Positions 38,749 through 49,613 are shown, counted from the stretch's first letter. The stretch: DNA of 64,000 bases from Deinococcus ruber (GCF_014648095.1 NZ_BMQL01000005.1:1-64000); one strand, 5' to 3'. Program-made: numbers and translations. The notes: a model not told the origin generated them from the sequence alone.

Positions 38749-40446
38749 GTGAGCTTCGATCCTGCCAATCCGCTGATCGTGCAGGCCGACAGATCGGTAT
38801 TTCTGGAAGCGTTCAACCCCCGTGCCGAGGATGCCCGCCGCGCTCTGGCTCCGTTTGCCGAGCTGATCAGCAGCCCCGAACACCTGCACACCTACCGCGT
38901 CACGCCGCTGTCGCTGTGGAACGCCGCCAGTGCAGGCATGAGCGCTGCCGAGATGGTGGGGGCGCTGGAGCAGTACGCCAAATTCCCGGTTCCGCAGAAC
39001 GTCGTGACCGATATCCGCGAGCTGGCGGGGCGCTGGGGGCGGCTGCGGCTGGTGGCCCACGACAGCGGGCTGCTGCTGGTGGCCGATACCCCAGATGCCC
39101 CGCTGCTTACCGAGCTGAGTCGGCAGAAGGCGGTTGCGCCGCTGCTGGGCGACCGCATGGGCGACGCCGTGTTCGCGGTGCCGCTGCTGAACCGGGGGCT
39201 GATCAAGACGGCGCTGCTGGAATCTGGCTGGCCGCTCGACGATCAGGCGGGCTACAGCGACGGTCTGGCGTACCCAATCGGCCTGCTGCCGAGTCTGGCG
39301 GTGCGCGACTATCAGCAGGAGGCCGCCGACGCCTTTTACCGGGGCGGCAGTGCCGAGGGCGGCAGCGGCGTGGTGGTGCTGGCTCCCGGCAGCGGCAAGA
39401 CGGTGGTGGGCATGGTCGCCATGAGCATGGTCGGGCAGCGCACGCTGATCCTGACGACCAACCGCACCAGCGTGAACCAGTGGCAGCGCGAACTGCTGCA
39501 AAAGACCAGTCTGATGCCGGAAGAAGTGGGCGAGTACGACTCCGGCACGCCGCTGAAACCCGTGACCGTCTGCACCTACCAGATGCTGACGCACCGAAAG
39601 CGCGGCAGCGAGAAGAGCGACGACGGCGCGTATCCGCACATGGGCCTGATCGGAGCCGCCGAATGGGGCCTGATCGTGTACGACGAGGTACACCTGCTGC
39701 CCGCGCCGGTCTTCCGCATCACCGCTTCGGTGCAGGCCCGCCGCCGACTGGGCCTGACCGCCACCCTGATCCGCGAGGATGGGCGCGAGGGCGACGTGTT
39801 CGCGCTGATCGGCCCCAAGCGCTATGACCGCCCGTGGAAGACGCTGGAACAGGCGGGCTTCATCGCGCAGGCCGACTGCACTGAGGTGCGGCTGCTGCTG
39901 CCACAGGCCGAGCGCGTGAGCTACGCCGCAGCACCCGACCGCGAAAAACACCGCATCGCTGCCGAGAACCCAGACAAGCGCGGGGTGGTGAGCGCCATTC
40001 TGGAGCTGCACCGAGGCGCACCGGCCCTGATTATCGGGCAGTACCTCGATCAGCTGGCTCTGATTGCCGCCGACCAGGAAGCCCCGCTGATTACCGGCAA
40101 GACCCCGCAGCGCGAGCGCGAGGCGCTGTTCGCCAGTTTCAGGCAGGGAACGCTGAAATTGATCGTGATGTCGAAGGTCGGCAATTTCGCCCTCGATCTG
40201 CCCGACGCCGAAGTCTTGATTCAGGTGTCGGGCGCGTTCGGATCGCGCCAGGAGGAAGCGCAGCGGCTGGGGCGGCTGCTGCGGCCAAAAGCAGACGGGC
40301 GCGGGGCCAGCTTTTACAGCGTGGTCACGCGTGAAACCACCGAGGAAGACCACGCCCACCACCGCCAGCTCTTTCTGGCCGAGCAGGGTTACGCCTACCG
40401 CATTCTGGACGCCTCCGAACTGCTGGCAGCGGGTATGCAGGCATGA
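38749..40446 (+). CDS. XPB-like superfamily 2 DNA helicase
   Basis: 565 aa. An N-terminal domain of about 200 residues (beginning SFDPANPLIVQADRSVFLE) is like the helicase-associated N-terminal domain of bacterial XPB/ERCC3 homologues. Two RecA-like domains follow: LAVRDYQQEAADAFYRG, P-loop VVLAPGSGKTVVGMVAM, motif II IVYDEVHLLP, motif III LGLTATLIRED, motif V-VI region VLIQVSGAFGSRQEEAQRLGRLLRPK. XPB helicases unwind or translocate on DNA in repair and transcription; the bacterial role is not established. The stop overlaps the next start (ATGA). Confidence 0.9.
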   Translation: MSFDPANPLIVQADRSVFLEAFNPRAEDARRALAPFAELISSPEHLHTYRVTPLSLWNAASAGMSAAEMVGALEQYAKFPVPQNVVTDIRELAGRWGRLRLVAHDSGLLLVADTPDAPLLTELSRQKAVAPLLGDRMGDAVFAVPLLNRGLIKTALLESGWPLDDQAGYSDGLAYPIGLLPSLAVRDYQQEAADAFYRGGSAEGGSGVVVLAPGSGKTVVGMVAMSMVGQRTLILTTNRTSVNQWQRELLQKTSLMPEEVGEYDSGTPLKPVTVCTYQMLTHRKRGSEKSDDGAYPHMGLIGAAEWGLIVYDEVHLLPAPVFRITASVQARRRLGLTATLIREDGREGDVFALIGPKRYDRPWKTLEQAGFIAQADCTEVRLLLPQAERVSYAAAPDREKHRIAAENPDKRGVVSAILELHRGAPALIIGQYLDQLALIAADQEAPLITGKTPQREREALFASFRQGTLKLIVMSKVGNFALDLPDAEVLIQVSGAFGSRQEEAQRLGRLLRPKADGRGASFYSVVTRETTEEDHAHHRQLFLAEQGYAYRILDASELLAAGMQA

Positions 40447-40865
40447 CACGCAAGGCACAGGCAAAAGCGCAGCCGCCGGAAGACGCCGTACAGGACGCCA
40501 TCCGGCAGATAGAGGAGGCGAAGGCGCGGCGTGCTGCTGCCGGGAAAACGGGAGAAACACCGGTCTCGAAAAGCCGGGGTCGCCCACCGGGAAGCGGCGC
40601 GAAACAGCAGGCCAGCGCCCCGCCCGAAGACGAACGTTCAGCCGCCTTTTCGGTCAGTCAGATCACCGCCCACACGCCGCTCGGCCTGATCGAAGTTCAG
40701 GAGAGCAGCGATCTGGACGCGCTGCTGGCCGATAAAACGCTGGCCCCGCTGATCGCGCTGCGACTCGACGAACGCTTTGCCCTGGTGTTGCCCGGCAGCA
40801 CCGACAAACTGCTGGTGGCACTGCGAAAGGCCGGGCATACGCCCAAAGTGGAAGACCGGGCATGA
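40443..40865 (+). CDS. Small partner protein of the XPB-like helicase, AT-hook-like linker
   Basis: 140 aa. The first ~60 residues are charged and probably disordered, with a RGRPPGSG segment (R45-P48) resembling an AT-hook minor-groove binder. The C-terminal ~65 residues (LAPLIALRLDERFALVLPG, then TDKLLVALRKAGHTP) appear homologous to residues ~630-680 of the next protein (LKPLLEGALGSTLLLVKPG, then ALTLALQELGLTP). Both junctions are 4 nt overlaps (ATGA), so the three proteins are translated in step and probably act together. No family name is known to me. Confidence 0.75.
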   Translation: MTRKAQAKAQPPEDAVQDAIRQIEEAKARRAAAGKTGETPVSKSRGRPPGSGAKQQASAPPEDERSAAFSVSQITAHTPLGLIEVQESSDLDALLADKTLAPLIALRLDERFALVLPGSTDKLLVALRKAGHTPKVEDRA

Positions 40866-43231
40866 GCGCACCGGACGTGCCGGGCCGCGTGCAGACCGGC
40901 CTGCGCCTCGATGAGCTGCTGGAGAAGATGGCGGCCCCGCAGCTCATCCGCATCGCGGGCCGCTACGCCCCCGGAGAGGACGTGCGCCAGATCCAGAAAG
41001 CCCGCGACGCTGTGACGAGGGCGCTGAACAGGCCGCGTGCCCTGAAGGCGCTGATCGAGACGCTGACACCGCTGGAACGCTTCGTCCTGGACGAGGTGCG
41101 CCGCTCTCCGCAGGGGACGAACGGCTGGGCGCTGCTGCTGGGCGCACGGCTGCACGGCCTGAAGCCGGAGCGCAAACCCGCAGCAGTCGAGCTGTACCGC
41201 CATTACCGCCCCGCCACCTTCGACGGAGCCGAGCTGATCTGGCCGCTGCTGGCCGATGGCCTGCTGATGCCGATGACACTGCCAAATCCGTTCGTGGCGA
41301 GCTACGGCTATGGCCTCGACAGCGGCAGCCCCCTGCTGACAGCCGACGAGCGCCTGCTGTCGGCGCTGCCCCCCGCCCCGGCCCGCAAGGCGCAGTTCGG
41401 CGCGGGGACAAGCGCGGTGCAGGTCACACCGCCGCAGCTCGTCAAGCTGCATCTGCTCGAACTGCTGCGCGGCGTGCAGGAGGCGGGCGGCCTGAGCCTG
41501 ACCAAGCAGGGCGACGTGAACCGCAGCGCCTACAAGCGGCTGCAAAAGGCGCTGCCAGCTCTGGAAGCGGCAGACACCCTCGATCTGTGGATGCAGGTGG
41601 CGCGGCTGGACGGCCTGTTGACGCCGGACGGCAGTGTTCTGCGGCCCGCACCGGGAGCCGAGCGCTTCGCGGAGCAGGACCCCGACCAGTGGATTCAGCG
41701 GCTGGCCGTCCTGTACCCGCAGCTGATGGAAAGCGGCGAGGGCGAGAGCGCCAATCTGGCTCATCCGGGGGCATTGCGGGCGGCGCTGGTCGGGCTGCTC
41801 AGCCAGCTACAGCAGCCCACCACCCTGAAAGAGCTGGAAGAGCTGCTTCAGACCCTGACGCCTGACGAACTGCGCCAGCCGTCGTGGCGCGGCAAGCCGA
41901 TGGCGTGGCGCAGCTGGCTTCAGGGCACTGTGAACGGCACGCTGCGCCAGCTCGGACTGGTCGCGCTATCGGCAGACACCGGGCCGGGGCAGACGGTGGC
42001 CCCTGCTCCGGCGCTGCTGCATCAGCGGAGCAGTGCGCCCAGTGGCCCGGCGTGGGTGGTGCAGCCCAACTTCGAACTGGTGGTGTATCCGTCGCAGCTT
42101 ACGGCGGGGCATCTGGAGGTGCTGCGGGCGGCCCAGGCGATCCGTTTCGACCAGCACTCGGCCAGCTACCGCCTGACCCGCGAGAGCGTGTACACCGCGC
42201 TGGAAGGCGGCCTGACGCTGGAAGCGCTGCTGAGCGGCCTGGAAGGAGCGTCGGCGGCCCCGCTGCCCGCCGGGGTGCGCTCGACCCTGAGCGGCTGGGC
42301 GGCGCGGCGCGAGCGGCTGGTGCTGCACCAGAACGTGACGCTGCTGGAATTTCCGACTTCGCAGGAACGCGACGCCCACCGCGCCAGCTTCGGCGGCACG
42401 CCCATCGGCGCGGCGCTGCTGCTGCCAGCTCCAGAGCGCAAGATCGGAAAAACCGTTCCCACCCTGCGCTACGACGCCCCGCCCGCCCAGGTCTTGAGTG
42501 CCACGGCAGGCGGCCTGCTGAAGGTGAACGGTGAGCTGGATTTTCTGGGCCGGGCGCTGCTGTCACAGTTCACACAGCCGCAGCGGGGCGGCTTCGCGCT
42601 GCGCCCGCCTGCACCCGGCAGCGCTGTGCCGTCCACGCTGCTGCGCGACCTGGAAGCCCGCACCAAGGGCCACCTTCCCGCGCTGCTGCGGCTGCAACTC
42701 GACACCTGGAGCGGCACCCAGCCAGCCGTGGCACTCGGCACCGTGACGCTGCTGCAACACCCACAGGCGGCGGCGCTGCTGCATCATCCGGCGCTGAAAC
42801 CGCTGCTGGAAGGCGCACTGGGCAGTACGCTGCTGCTGGTGAAGCCGGGGCAACAGCAGGCCCTGACGCTCGCTCTTCAGGAACTGGGGCTGACTCCGGC
42901 AGACGGACTGCACACCGAGTCTTCGGTGTCCGGAGCCGCGAATACCGACAGCCGCCCCGCCGAGTACGAATTTCCGGAAGACACCCGCCGCAAACGCGCC
43001 CTGCTGGAACAGGCCATTCAGGAAGGTCGCCGGGTGCGCCTGATGTACCAGACCGAAACCTTTCACGGCTGGTACGGTGAAAGCCGCCCCGGCAAGACCC
43101 GCCAGGACAACTTTCTACCGACCAGTGTGTATCGCCAGGGCAGCGCTCCGTACCTTCAGGCCACCCGCCTGAGCGACGACTCGGAGGAGAACATCCGAAT
43201 CGGCTACGTGCTGGGCATCGCGCCGATCTGA
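40862..43231 (+). CDS. Large helicase-associated protein (Helicase_C_3 domain, WYL-like C-terminus)
   Basis: 789 aa. The N-terminal third is alpha-helical, like winged-helix repeats. The middle carries a Helicase_C_3-type domain (WVVQPNFELVVYPSQLTAGH; ASYRLTRESVYTALEGG; LPAGVRSTLSGWAARRERL), a domain found in proteins that accompany XPB-like helicases in bacteria. Residues ~630-680 match the small partner. The C-terminus (RRVRLMYQTETFHGWYGESRP, then YLQATRLSDDSEENIRIGYVLGI) resembles a WYL ligand-binding domain. It lacks helicase P-loop motifs of its own. It probably binds DNA, nucleic acid ends or the helicase. Confidence 0.85.
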   Translation: MSAPDVPGRVQTGLRLDELLEKMAAPQLIRIAGRYAPGEDVRQIQKARDAVTRALNRPRALKALIETLTPLERFVLDEVRRSPQGTNGWALLLGARLHGLKPERKPAAVELYRHYRPATFDGAELIWPLLADGLLMPMTLPNPFVASYGYGLDSGSPLLTADERLLSALPPAPARKAQFGAGTSAVQVTPPQLVKLHLLELLRGVQEAGGLSLTKQGDVNRSAYKRLQKALPALEAADTLDLWMQVARLDGLLTPDGSVLRPAPGAERFAEQDPDQWIQRLAVLYPQLMESGEGESANLAHPGALRAALVGLLSQLQQPTTLKELEELLQTLTPDELRQPSWRGKPMAWRSWLQGTVNGTLRQLGLVALSADTGPGQTVAPAPALLHQRSSAPSGPAWVVQPNFELVVYPSQLTAGHLEVLRAAQAIRFDQHSASYRLTRESVYTALEGGLTLEALLSGLEGASAAPLPAGVRSTLSGWAARRERLVLHQNVTLLEFPTSQERDAHRASFGGTPIGAALLLPAPERKIGKTVPTLRYDAPPAQVLSATAGGLLKVNGELDFLGRALLSQFTQPQRGGFALRPPAPGSAVPSTLLRDLEARTKGHLPALLRLQLDTWSGTQPAVALGTVTLLQHPQAAALLHHPALKPLLEGALGSTLLLVKPGQQQALTLALQELGLTPADGLHTESSVSGAANTDSRPAEYEFPEDTRRKRALLEQAIQEGRRVRLMYQTETFHGWYGESRPGKTRQDNFLPTSVYRQGSAPYLQATRLSDDSEENIRIGYVLGIAPI

Positions 43232-43239
43232 AGGCCTGC

Positions 43240-44025
43240 TCAGCCCTGCGGCTTCATCGCCATGATGTACGCCCCGGCATCCACGTACACCACCTGTCCG
43301 GTCACGCCACTGGCGAGGTCGGAGAGCAGGTACAGGCTCAGCTTGCCCACTTCCTCGTTGCTGATGTTGCGCCGCAGCGCCGCCGCCTCGCCCGCCTGGT
43401 CGTACATGCTGGCAAAGCCGGGAATCGAGCGGGCCGCAATCGTGCGGGCAGGCCCGGCGCTGACGGCGTTCACGCGCACGCCCTTGGCACCCAGGTCGCT
43501 CGACAGGTAGCGGGTGGCGGCTTCCAGCGCCGCTTTTGCCACGCCCATCACGTTGTACTTGGGAAACACCTGCTGCGAGGCATGGTGCGTCAGGGTCAGG
43601 ATGCTGCCGCCCTCACGCAGCAGCGGCTCGGCGTGGCGGGCTGCCGACACGAAGGTGTACGCGCTTACCGACAGCGCGGTGTTCCAGTCTTCCGGCGCGG
43701 TGTCGATAAAGCGGCCTTCCATCGCGGCTTTGGGCGCAAACCCGATGGCGTGGATCAGATAATCCAGTCCGCCAAACTGCTCCTTGACGGTGGCAAACAG
43801 CGCTTCCAGATCGGCCTCGCTGGTGGCGTCGGCCTGCTGAATCCAGGTGCCTTCTTTGCCTGCCGTCAGCTTTTCCAGCTCGCTCTTCAGCCGCTCGCCC
43901 TGATAGCTGAACCCCACGCGGCAGCCCGCCTCCAGCAGCTTCTCGGCAATCGACCAGCCCAGGCTGCGGCCATTGGCGACGCCCATCACCAGGGCGGTCT
44001 TGTCCTTCATGTCAATGCTGATCAT
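43240..44025 (-). CDS. fabI: Enoyl-[acyl-carrier-protein] reductase (NADH)
   Basis: Last reductive step of fatty acid elongation. 261 aa short-chain dehydrogenase of the FabI type: KTALVMGVANGRSLGWSIAEKL (cofactor loop), HAIGFAPKAAMEGRFIDT, catalytic Tyr-X6-Lys replaced in the FabI pattern by FPKYNVMGVAKAALEA, and VSAGPARTIAARSIPGF. The frame stays open far upstream, but MISIDMKDK is the natural start and TACATT lies 7 nt before it. Convergent with the helicase cassette. Confidence 0.95.
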   Translation of the reverse strand: MISIDMKDKTALVMGVANGRSLGWSIAEKLLEAGCRVGFSYQGERLKSELEKLTAGKEGTWIQQADATSEADLEALFATVKEQFGGLDYLIHAIGFAPKAAMEGRFIDTAPEDWNTALSVSAYTFVSAARHAEPLLREGGSILTLTHHASQQVFPKYNVMGVAKAALEAATRYLSSDLGAKGVRVNAVSAGPARTIAARSIPGFASMYDQAGEAAALRRNISNEEVGKLSLYLLSDLASGVTGQVVYVDAGAYIMAMKPQG

Positions 44026-44032
44026 GGTTCCG

Positions 44033-44038
44033 AATGTA
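44033..44038 (-). promoter_or_regulatory. -10 box of a leaderless fabI promoter
   Basis: TACATT on the minus strand, 7 nt before the ATG at 44025. Confidence 0.5.
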
Positions 44039-44164
44039 TCAGGCAGGGCGGCGCAGCGTTTGAAGCAGGTGCAAACAGCCCGCTGCCGTGCAGACGGCGG
44101 CTGTCCCGGCTTTGTCGTTTTCTTCCTGTGAAGGGCCGCCCGGCACGTCAGAATGCGGTGACAG

Positions 44165-44938
44165 ATGAACCTCCATACTCCATCCACGATGTTCGTGAAC
44201 ACCCCCCAGTTGACGGCCCCACATGGATTTTCTTTACGTGCCGGGGGGGTCAGTGTGGGGGCATACGCGGGGCTGAACCTCGACGACCGCGAAGATGACC
44301 GGGACGCGGTGGCACAGAATCGCGAACTGCTGGCCGGAGCGCTGGGCTTCAGGGCTTCGCAGGTGTCGCGGCTGAACCAGGTACACGGCCTGGAAGTGGT
44401 GCGGGCGCGGCCCGGCGAGCAGACCGCCGACGCCCAGGTGAGTGCCGAGGCGGGCATTCTGCTGGCGATTGGCACCGCCGACTGCTACCCGGTGCTGCTG
44501 GAAGACCCGCAGGCCCGCGTGCTGGGGGCGGCGCACGCAGGCTGGCGCGGTACGCTGGGCCGCATCGCCGCCAGAACCGTGGATGAGATGGTGAAGCTGG
44601 GCGCACGTCCAGACCGCATCCGTGCTGCCGTCGGCCCCGGCATCTGCGCGGCGCAGTACCCGGTGGGCGCAGAGGTCGCGGCGGCCTTCGCAGAGGCGGG
44701 CATGGGCGAATTCGTCGGCCCGGAGCGGCACCTCGATCTGTGCGCGGCCAATCTGCACGTGCTGCGCGGGGCGGGGGTGTTGCCACAGCATCTGTGGGCA
44801 GCGGGGCGCTGCAGCACCGAAGCCGACTTCTACAGCTACCGCCGCGACGCGGGCAAAACAGGCCGGATGTGGGCCGTCATCGGCTATCCAGCTCCCGGCG
44901 TCGGGGCCGGGGTGCCCGCACTGGCAGGGTCTGTATGA
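44165..44938 (+). CDS. pgeF: Peptidoglycan editing factor / multicopper-like purine phosphorylase (YfiH family)
   Basis: 257 aa of the YfiH/PgeF (LACC1) family, soluble zinc enzymes with purine-nucleoside phosphorylase/deaminase activity reported in some members and a role in peptidoglycan fidelity in Escherichia coli. Motifs: LNQVHGLEVVRA, LAIGTADCYPVLLEDP, AAHAGWRGTLGRIAARTV, VGPGICAAQYPVGAEV, and C-terminal EADFYSYRRD, supplying the metal-binding His and Cys. An ATG 24 nt downstream is an alternative start. The stop overlaps the next gene (ATGA). Confidence 0.93.
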   Translation: MNLHTPSTMFVNTPQLTAPHGFSLRAGGVSVGAYAGLNLDDREDDRDAVAQNRELLAGALGFRASQVSRLNQVHGLEVVRARPGEQTADAQVSAEAGILLAIGTADCYPVLLEDPQARVLGAAHAGWRGTLGRIAARTVDEMVKLGARPDRIRAAVGPGICAAQYPVGAEVAAAFAEAGMGEFVGPERHLDLCAANLHVLRGAGVLPQHLWAAGRCSTEADFYSYRRDAGKTGRMWAVIGYPAPGVGAGVPALAGSV

Positions 44939-45489
44939 CCGACGTTCAGCCGCACCCGCGCAGCCTGCTTCGCCCCCGCGTGATTCTGCCGCAGGTACAG
45001 GACATCACGCCCGCGTTTCTGGACACGCACGGCCTGAAAGGGCTGCTGCTCGACCTCGACAACACCCTGATTCCGTACCGCTCCTACGACGACCACCTGG
45101 AGACGGTGCGCTGGGCCAGCGACCTGCGTGCGGGCGGCTACGCGCTGTATCTGCTGTCCAACGCCACCAAGGAGCGTGCCCGCATCTGGACAGAGCGGCT
45201 GGGCTTTCAGGGCGTGGGGCTGGCGGGCAAGCCGTTTCGGCGCGAGTATCGCCGGGGGCTGGCGTCGGTGGGGCTGCCCGCGCATCAGGTGGCGATGGTG
45301 GGCGACCAGCTCTTTACCGATGTGCTGGGCGGCAACCTCAGCGGTATGTTCACCATCATGGTGCAGCCGATCTCCGATAATGCACTGCCGCATACCCGTC
45401 TGACCAGACGCCTGGAACGACTGGTTCTCAAACGCTACGGTTTCGACTGGAGCGGCAAGAAACCTCTGGAAACGCCCCCGACCCGTTGA
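44935..45489 (+). CDS. YqeG-family HAD phosphatase
   Basis: 184 aa HAD superfamily class III phosphatase. The nucleophile motif is LLLDLDNTLIPYR, motif II is YLLSNATKERA, the lysine loop GLAGKPFRREYRRGL, and the acidic motif VAMVGDQLFTDVLGGN, all complete. YqeG proteins occur near shikimate or ribosome-GTPase genes in other bacteria; the substrate is uncertain. The start is fixed by its 4 nt overlap with pgeF. Confidence 0.9.
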   Translation: MTDVQPHPRSLLRPRVILPQVQDITPAFLDTHGLKGLLLDLDNTLIPYRSYDDHLETVRWASDLRAGGYALYLLSNATKERARIWTERLGFQGVGLAGKPFRREYRRGLASVGLPAHQVAMVGDQLFTDVLGGNLSGMFTIMVQPISDNALPHTRLTRRLERLVLKRYGFDWSGKKPLETPPTR

Positions 45490-45630
45490 CACCCTGAATG
45501 CCCTTTCCCTGAGTCGCTGCTCTCCGAATCACTGTTCATCTCGTAGTCGTCCATCTGGTTCCCTGATCTCTGATTCCCCTTTCCCGACTTTGCGGCGTTC
45601 ATTCTCATACTGCTTCTGGAGGCATTACAC

Positions 45631-48297
45631 ATGGCACTTTCTATCGGAGACCGGCGGCTGGGCGCGATTCTGCTCGAACAGGGCTACGTCAACGACACCG
45701 ATCTGCAACGGGCGCTCGACCGCCATTCGGAGGTCGGTGGGCGGCTGGCCGACATCCTGATCGACGGCGGCATGGTGGGCGAAAAACGCATTGCGCGGGC
45801 CGTCGAGGAAGCGCTGGGCATTCCGCTGGTCAATCTGACGGTGCTGACCCCCGATCCGGCGGCGCTGGCGAGCGTCAAGGCGCAGGTGGCACTGGCGGCG
45901 CTGGCGTTTCCCTTCGCGCTGGAAGGCGACACGCTGCGGGTGGCCTTCGTCGATCCGCTGAACAATCTGAATCTGGAAACGGTCGAAGATGCCAGCGGCC
46001 TGAACGTCGAGCTGTATCAGGCGCTGCGCGAACAGGTGCAGTGGGCGATTGCGCTGCACTACCCCGAGCTGGGTCTGAATGCCCAGATGCCGCTGGAATC
46101 ACAGGACGGCACGGTGTCGCTGCTGGGTCAGCGGCTGGTGGTGCGCGGCCTCATCAGCGACGAGCAGCTTCAGACAGCGCTGGATCAGCAGGGACAGAGC
46201 GGCGAACCGCTGGGCAGCATCCTGCTGGGCCTGAACATGATCACCGAGGAGCAGCTGTACGAGATGCTGGCCGAGCAGTCGGGCAAGGTCTATGTCCGCA
46301 ATCCACGCGACTTCGAGCCTGCCGAAGAGGTACTGGGGCTGCTGATGCGGGCCGATGCGCTGCGGCTGTCGGCGGTGCCGCTGGAAGACAAGGGCAACGA
46401 GGTGGTGCTGGTGGGCAGCGATCCGCGCCGGCAGCAGGATATCGAGGCGCTGCTGGGGCGACCGGTCGAGATGCTGCTGGGCCGCCCCGCCGATGTCGAA
46501 GCCCTGATCGAGCGCTGTTACCCGCAGCGTGGACGGCTGGGCGAACAGATGGTGCAGCAGGGGTCGCTGTCGCGTTCGCAGCTGCGCGAGGCCTTGCAGG
46601 TGCAGGCCCGCAGCGGCAAGGTCAAGCCGCTGGGCGAAGTCATCGTCGATCTGGGCTTCGCGGGCAGCGAGGAGATCGATCAGGCCTTGCAGAAGCAGAC
46701 CGCGGGCGGTGGCCGTCTGGAAGATACCCTGGTGCAGTCCGGCAAGCTCAGCCCCGAGATGCTCGCCCGCTCGCTCGCTTCTCAGCTCGGTTACGAATTC
46801 CTCGATCCCGTCCAGAGCCCACCCGATCCAAAGGTCGCCCTGCTGATTCCCGAATCGACGGCGCGGCGGTACACGGTGGTGCCGATGCGGTTACAGGGGA
46901 ACGCGCTGGTGGTGGCGATGAAAGACCCGCGCAACGTGTTCGCGCTGGACGATCTGCGGCTGATCAGCGGGCGCGACATCATCCCGGCGGTGATGGCCGA
47001 GAAAGACATCGTGCGCCTGATCGAGCGCTACTTCGGCTCGGCCGACATGGTGCAGCTCAACGAGCGCCTGGTGCAGGAAAGCCGCACCCGCGACCGGGAG
47101 CGCGAGTCGCAGGTCGACACCACCGATCTGGACGACAACGCGGTGGTGCGGGTGGTGGACAACATCATCCGCGAGGCGGCCCTCCAGGACGCCTCGGACA
47201 TCCACATCGAGCCGACCGAACACCATCTGCGGGTGCGCTACCGCATCGACGGCACGCTGCGCGACCACATGGAGCTGCCCAAAGGCTCGGCGCAGAGCGT
47301 GCTGGCCCGCATCAAGATTCTGGGGCAGCTGGACATCGCCGAGCGGCGCATTCCGCAGGACGGACGGCTGCGGTTTCGCAAGGGCAGCATCGATCTGGAT
47401 CTGCGCCTGAGCACGCTGCCCACGGTGTACGGGGAAAAAGCGGTGATGCGCCTGCTGCAAAAGGCCCACAACATCCCGGAAGTCGAGCAGCTGGGCTTAT
47501 CGGAGCACAACTTCCAGCGCTTCAGCGATCTGATCGAGAAACCCAACGGGATCTTTCTGATCACCGGGCCGACCGGCTCGGGCAAGTCGTTTTCCAGCTT
47601 CAGTATTCTCAAGCGCATCGCGCGGCCCGAGAAGAACACCACCACCATCGAAGACCCGGTGGAGTACGAGATTCCCGGCATCAACCAGTCGCAGGTCAAC
47701 CCGGTGGCCGGGTTGACGTTTGCCCGCGCGTTGCGGGCGTTTCTGCGCCAGGACCCCGACATCATCTTCGTGGGCGAGATCCGCGACGCCGAAACCGCCA
47801 AGATCGCCACCGAAGCCGCGCTCACCGGCCACCTGGTGCTGGCTACCCTGCACACCAACGACGCGCCGGGCGCGGTGACGCGCCTGGAAGAGATGGGGGT
47901 GGAGAACTTCAACATCGGCGCGTCGTTGATCGGGGTGCTGGGCCAGCGACTGGTGCGCAAGGTGTGCCCCGACTGCAAGACGCCGACCAATGCCGACCCG
48001 GACGTGCTGCGTCGCCTGGGGCTGAGCGACAAGGAACTGCGCGGGGCGACGCTGTTCCGGGGCGCGGGGTGCCCGCGCTGCGGAGGCACCGGATACAAGG
48101 GGCGCATGGGCATTCACGAACTGATGGTGATCGACGAACCGCTGCGCCGGGCGATCGGCAAGGGCGAACCGGCCAGCGAACTGCGCGAGATCGCCACGTC
48201 GCAGAGCAGCATGAAGACCCTGCGCCAGGACGGCATCGAAAAGGCCATGCTCGGCATCACCACCCTCGAAGAAGTCCTCGCCGTCACCAGCGCGTAA
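45631..48297 (+). CDS. pilB: Type IV pilus assembly ATPase with three N-terminal MshEN-type modules (PilB/Thermus PilF-like)
   Basis: Hexameric ATPase that powers pilin polymerisation and DNA uptake. 888 aa, close to Thermus PilF. Three GSPII/MshEN modules are seen (RRLGAILLEQGYVNDTDLQ; GQRLVVRGLISDEQLQTAL; GRLGEQMVQQGSLSRSQLR), each with a partner half; such modules bind cyclic di-GMP in Thermus PilF. The ATPase domain holds the P-loop LITGPTGSGKSFSS (about residue 645), Walker B DIIFVGEIRDAETAKIA and a four-cysteine zinc site (VCPDC, about 778; CPRCG, about 814). GGAGG lies 8 nt before the ATG. pilT follows after 119 bp. Confidence 0.95.
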   Translation: MALSIGDRRLGAILLEQGYVNDTDLQRALDRHSEVGGRLADILIDGGMVGEKRIARAVEEALGIPLVNLTVLTPDPAALASVKAQVALAALAFPFALEGDTLRVAFVDPLNNLNLETVEDASGLNVELYQALREQVQWAIALHYPELGLNAQMPLESQDGTVSLLGQRLVVRGLISDEQLQTALDQQGQSGEPLGSILLGLNMITEEQLYEMLAEQSGKVYVRNPRDFEPAEEVLGLLMRADALRLSAVPLEDKGNEVVLVGSDPRRQQDIEALLGRPVEMLLGRPADVEALIERCYPQRGRLGEQMVQQGSLSRSQLREALQVQARSGKVKPLGEVIVDLGFAGSEEIDQALQKQTAGGGRLEDTLVQSGKLSPEMLARSLASQLGYEFLDPVQSPPDPKVALLIPESTARRYTVVPMRLQGNALVVAMKDPRNVFALDDLRLISGRDIIPAVMAEKDIVRLIERYFGSADMVQLNERLVQESRTRDRERESQVDTTDLDDNAVVRVVDNIIREAALQDASDIHIEPTEHHLRVRYRIDGTLRDHMELPKGSAQSVLARIKILGQLDIAERRIPQDGRLRFRKGSIDLDLRLSTLPTVYGEKAVMRLLQKAHNIPEVEQLGLSEHNFQRFSDLIEKPNGIFLITGPTGSGKSFSSFSILKRIARPEKNTTTIEDPVEYEIPGINQSQVNPVAGLTFARALRAFLRQDPDIIFVGEIRDAETAKIATEAALTGHLVLATLHTNDAPGAVTRLEEMGVENFNIGASLIGVLGQRLVRKVCPDCKTPTNADPDVLRRLGLSDKELRGATLFRGAGCPRCGGTGYKGRMGIHELMVIDEPLRRAIGKGEPASELREIATSQSSMKTLRQDGIEKAMLGITTLEEVLAVTSA

Positions 48298-48416
48298 GAA
48301 GCTTGTGGTACGCAGCACGTAGCCTGTAGGTACGGCCTCGCCCCTGCGTTCATCGCCACGCTCCGCACCTTTTCCGACAGGCCGCACCCCAGACTTCACA
48401 CGGTTCAGGAGACCCC

Positions 48417-49613
<1,197 letters not shown>

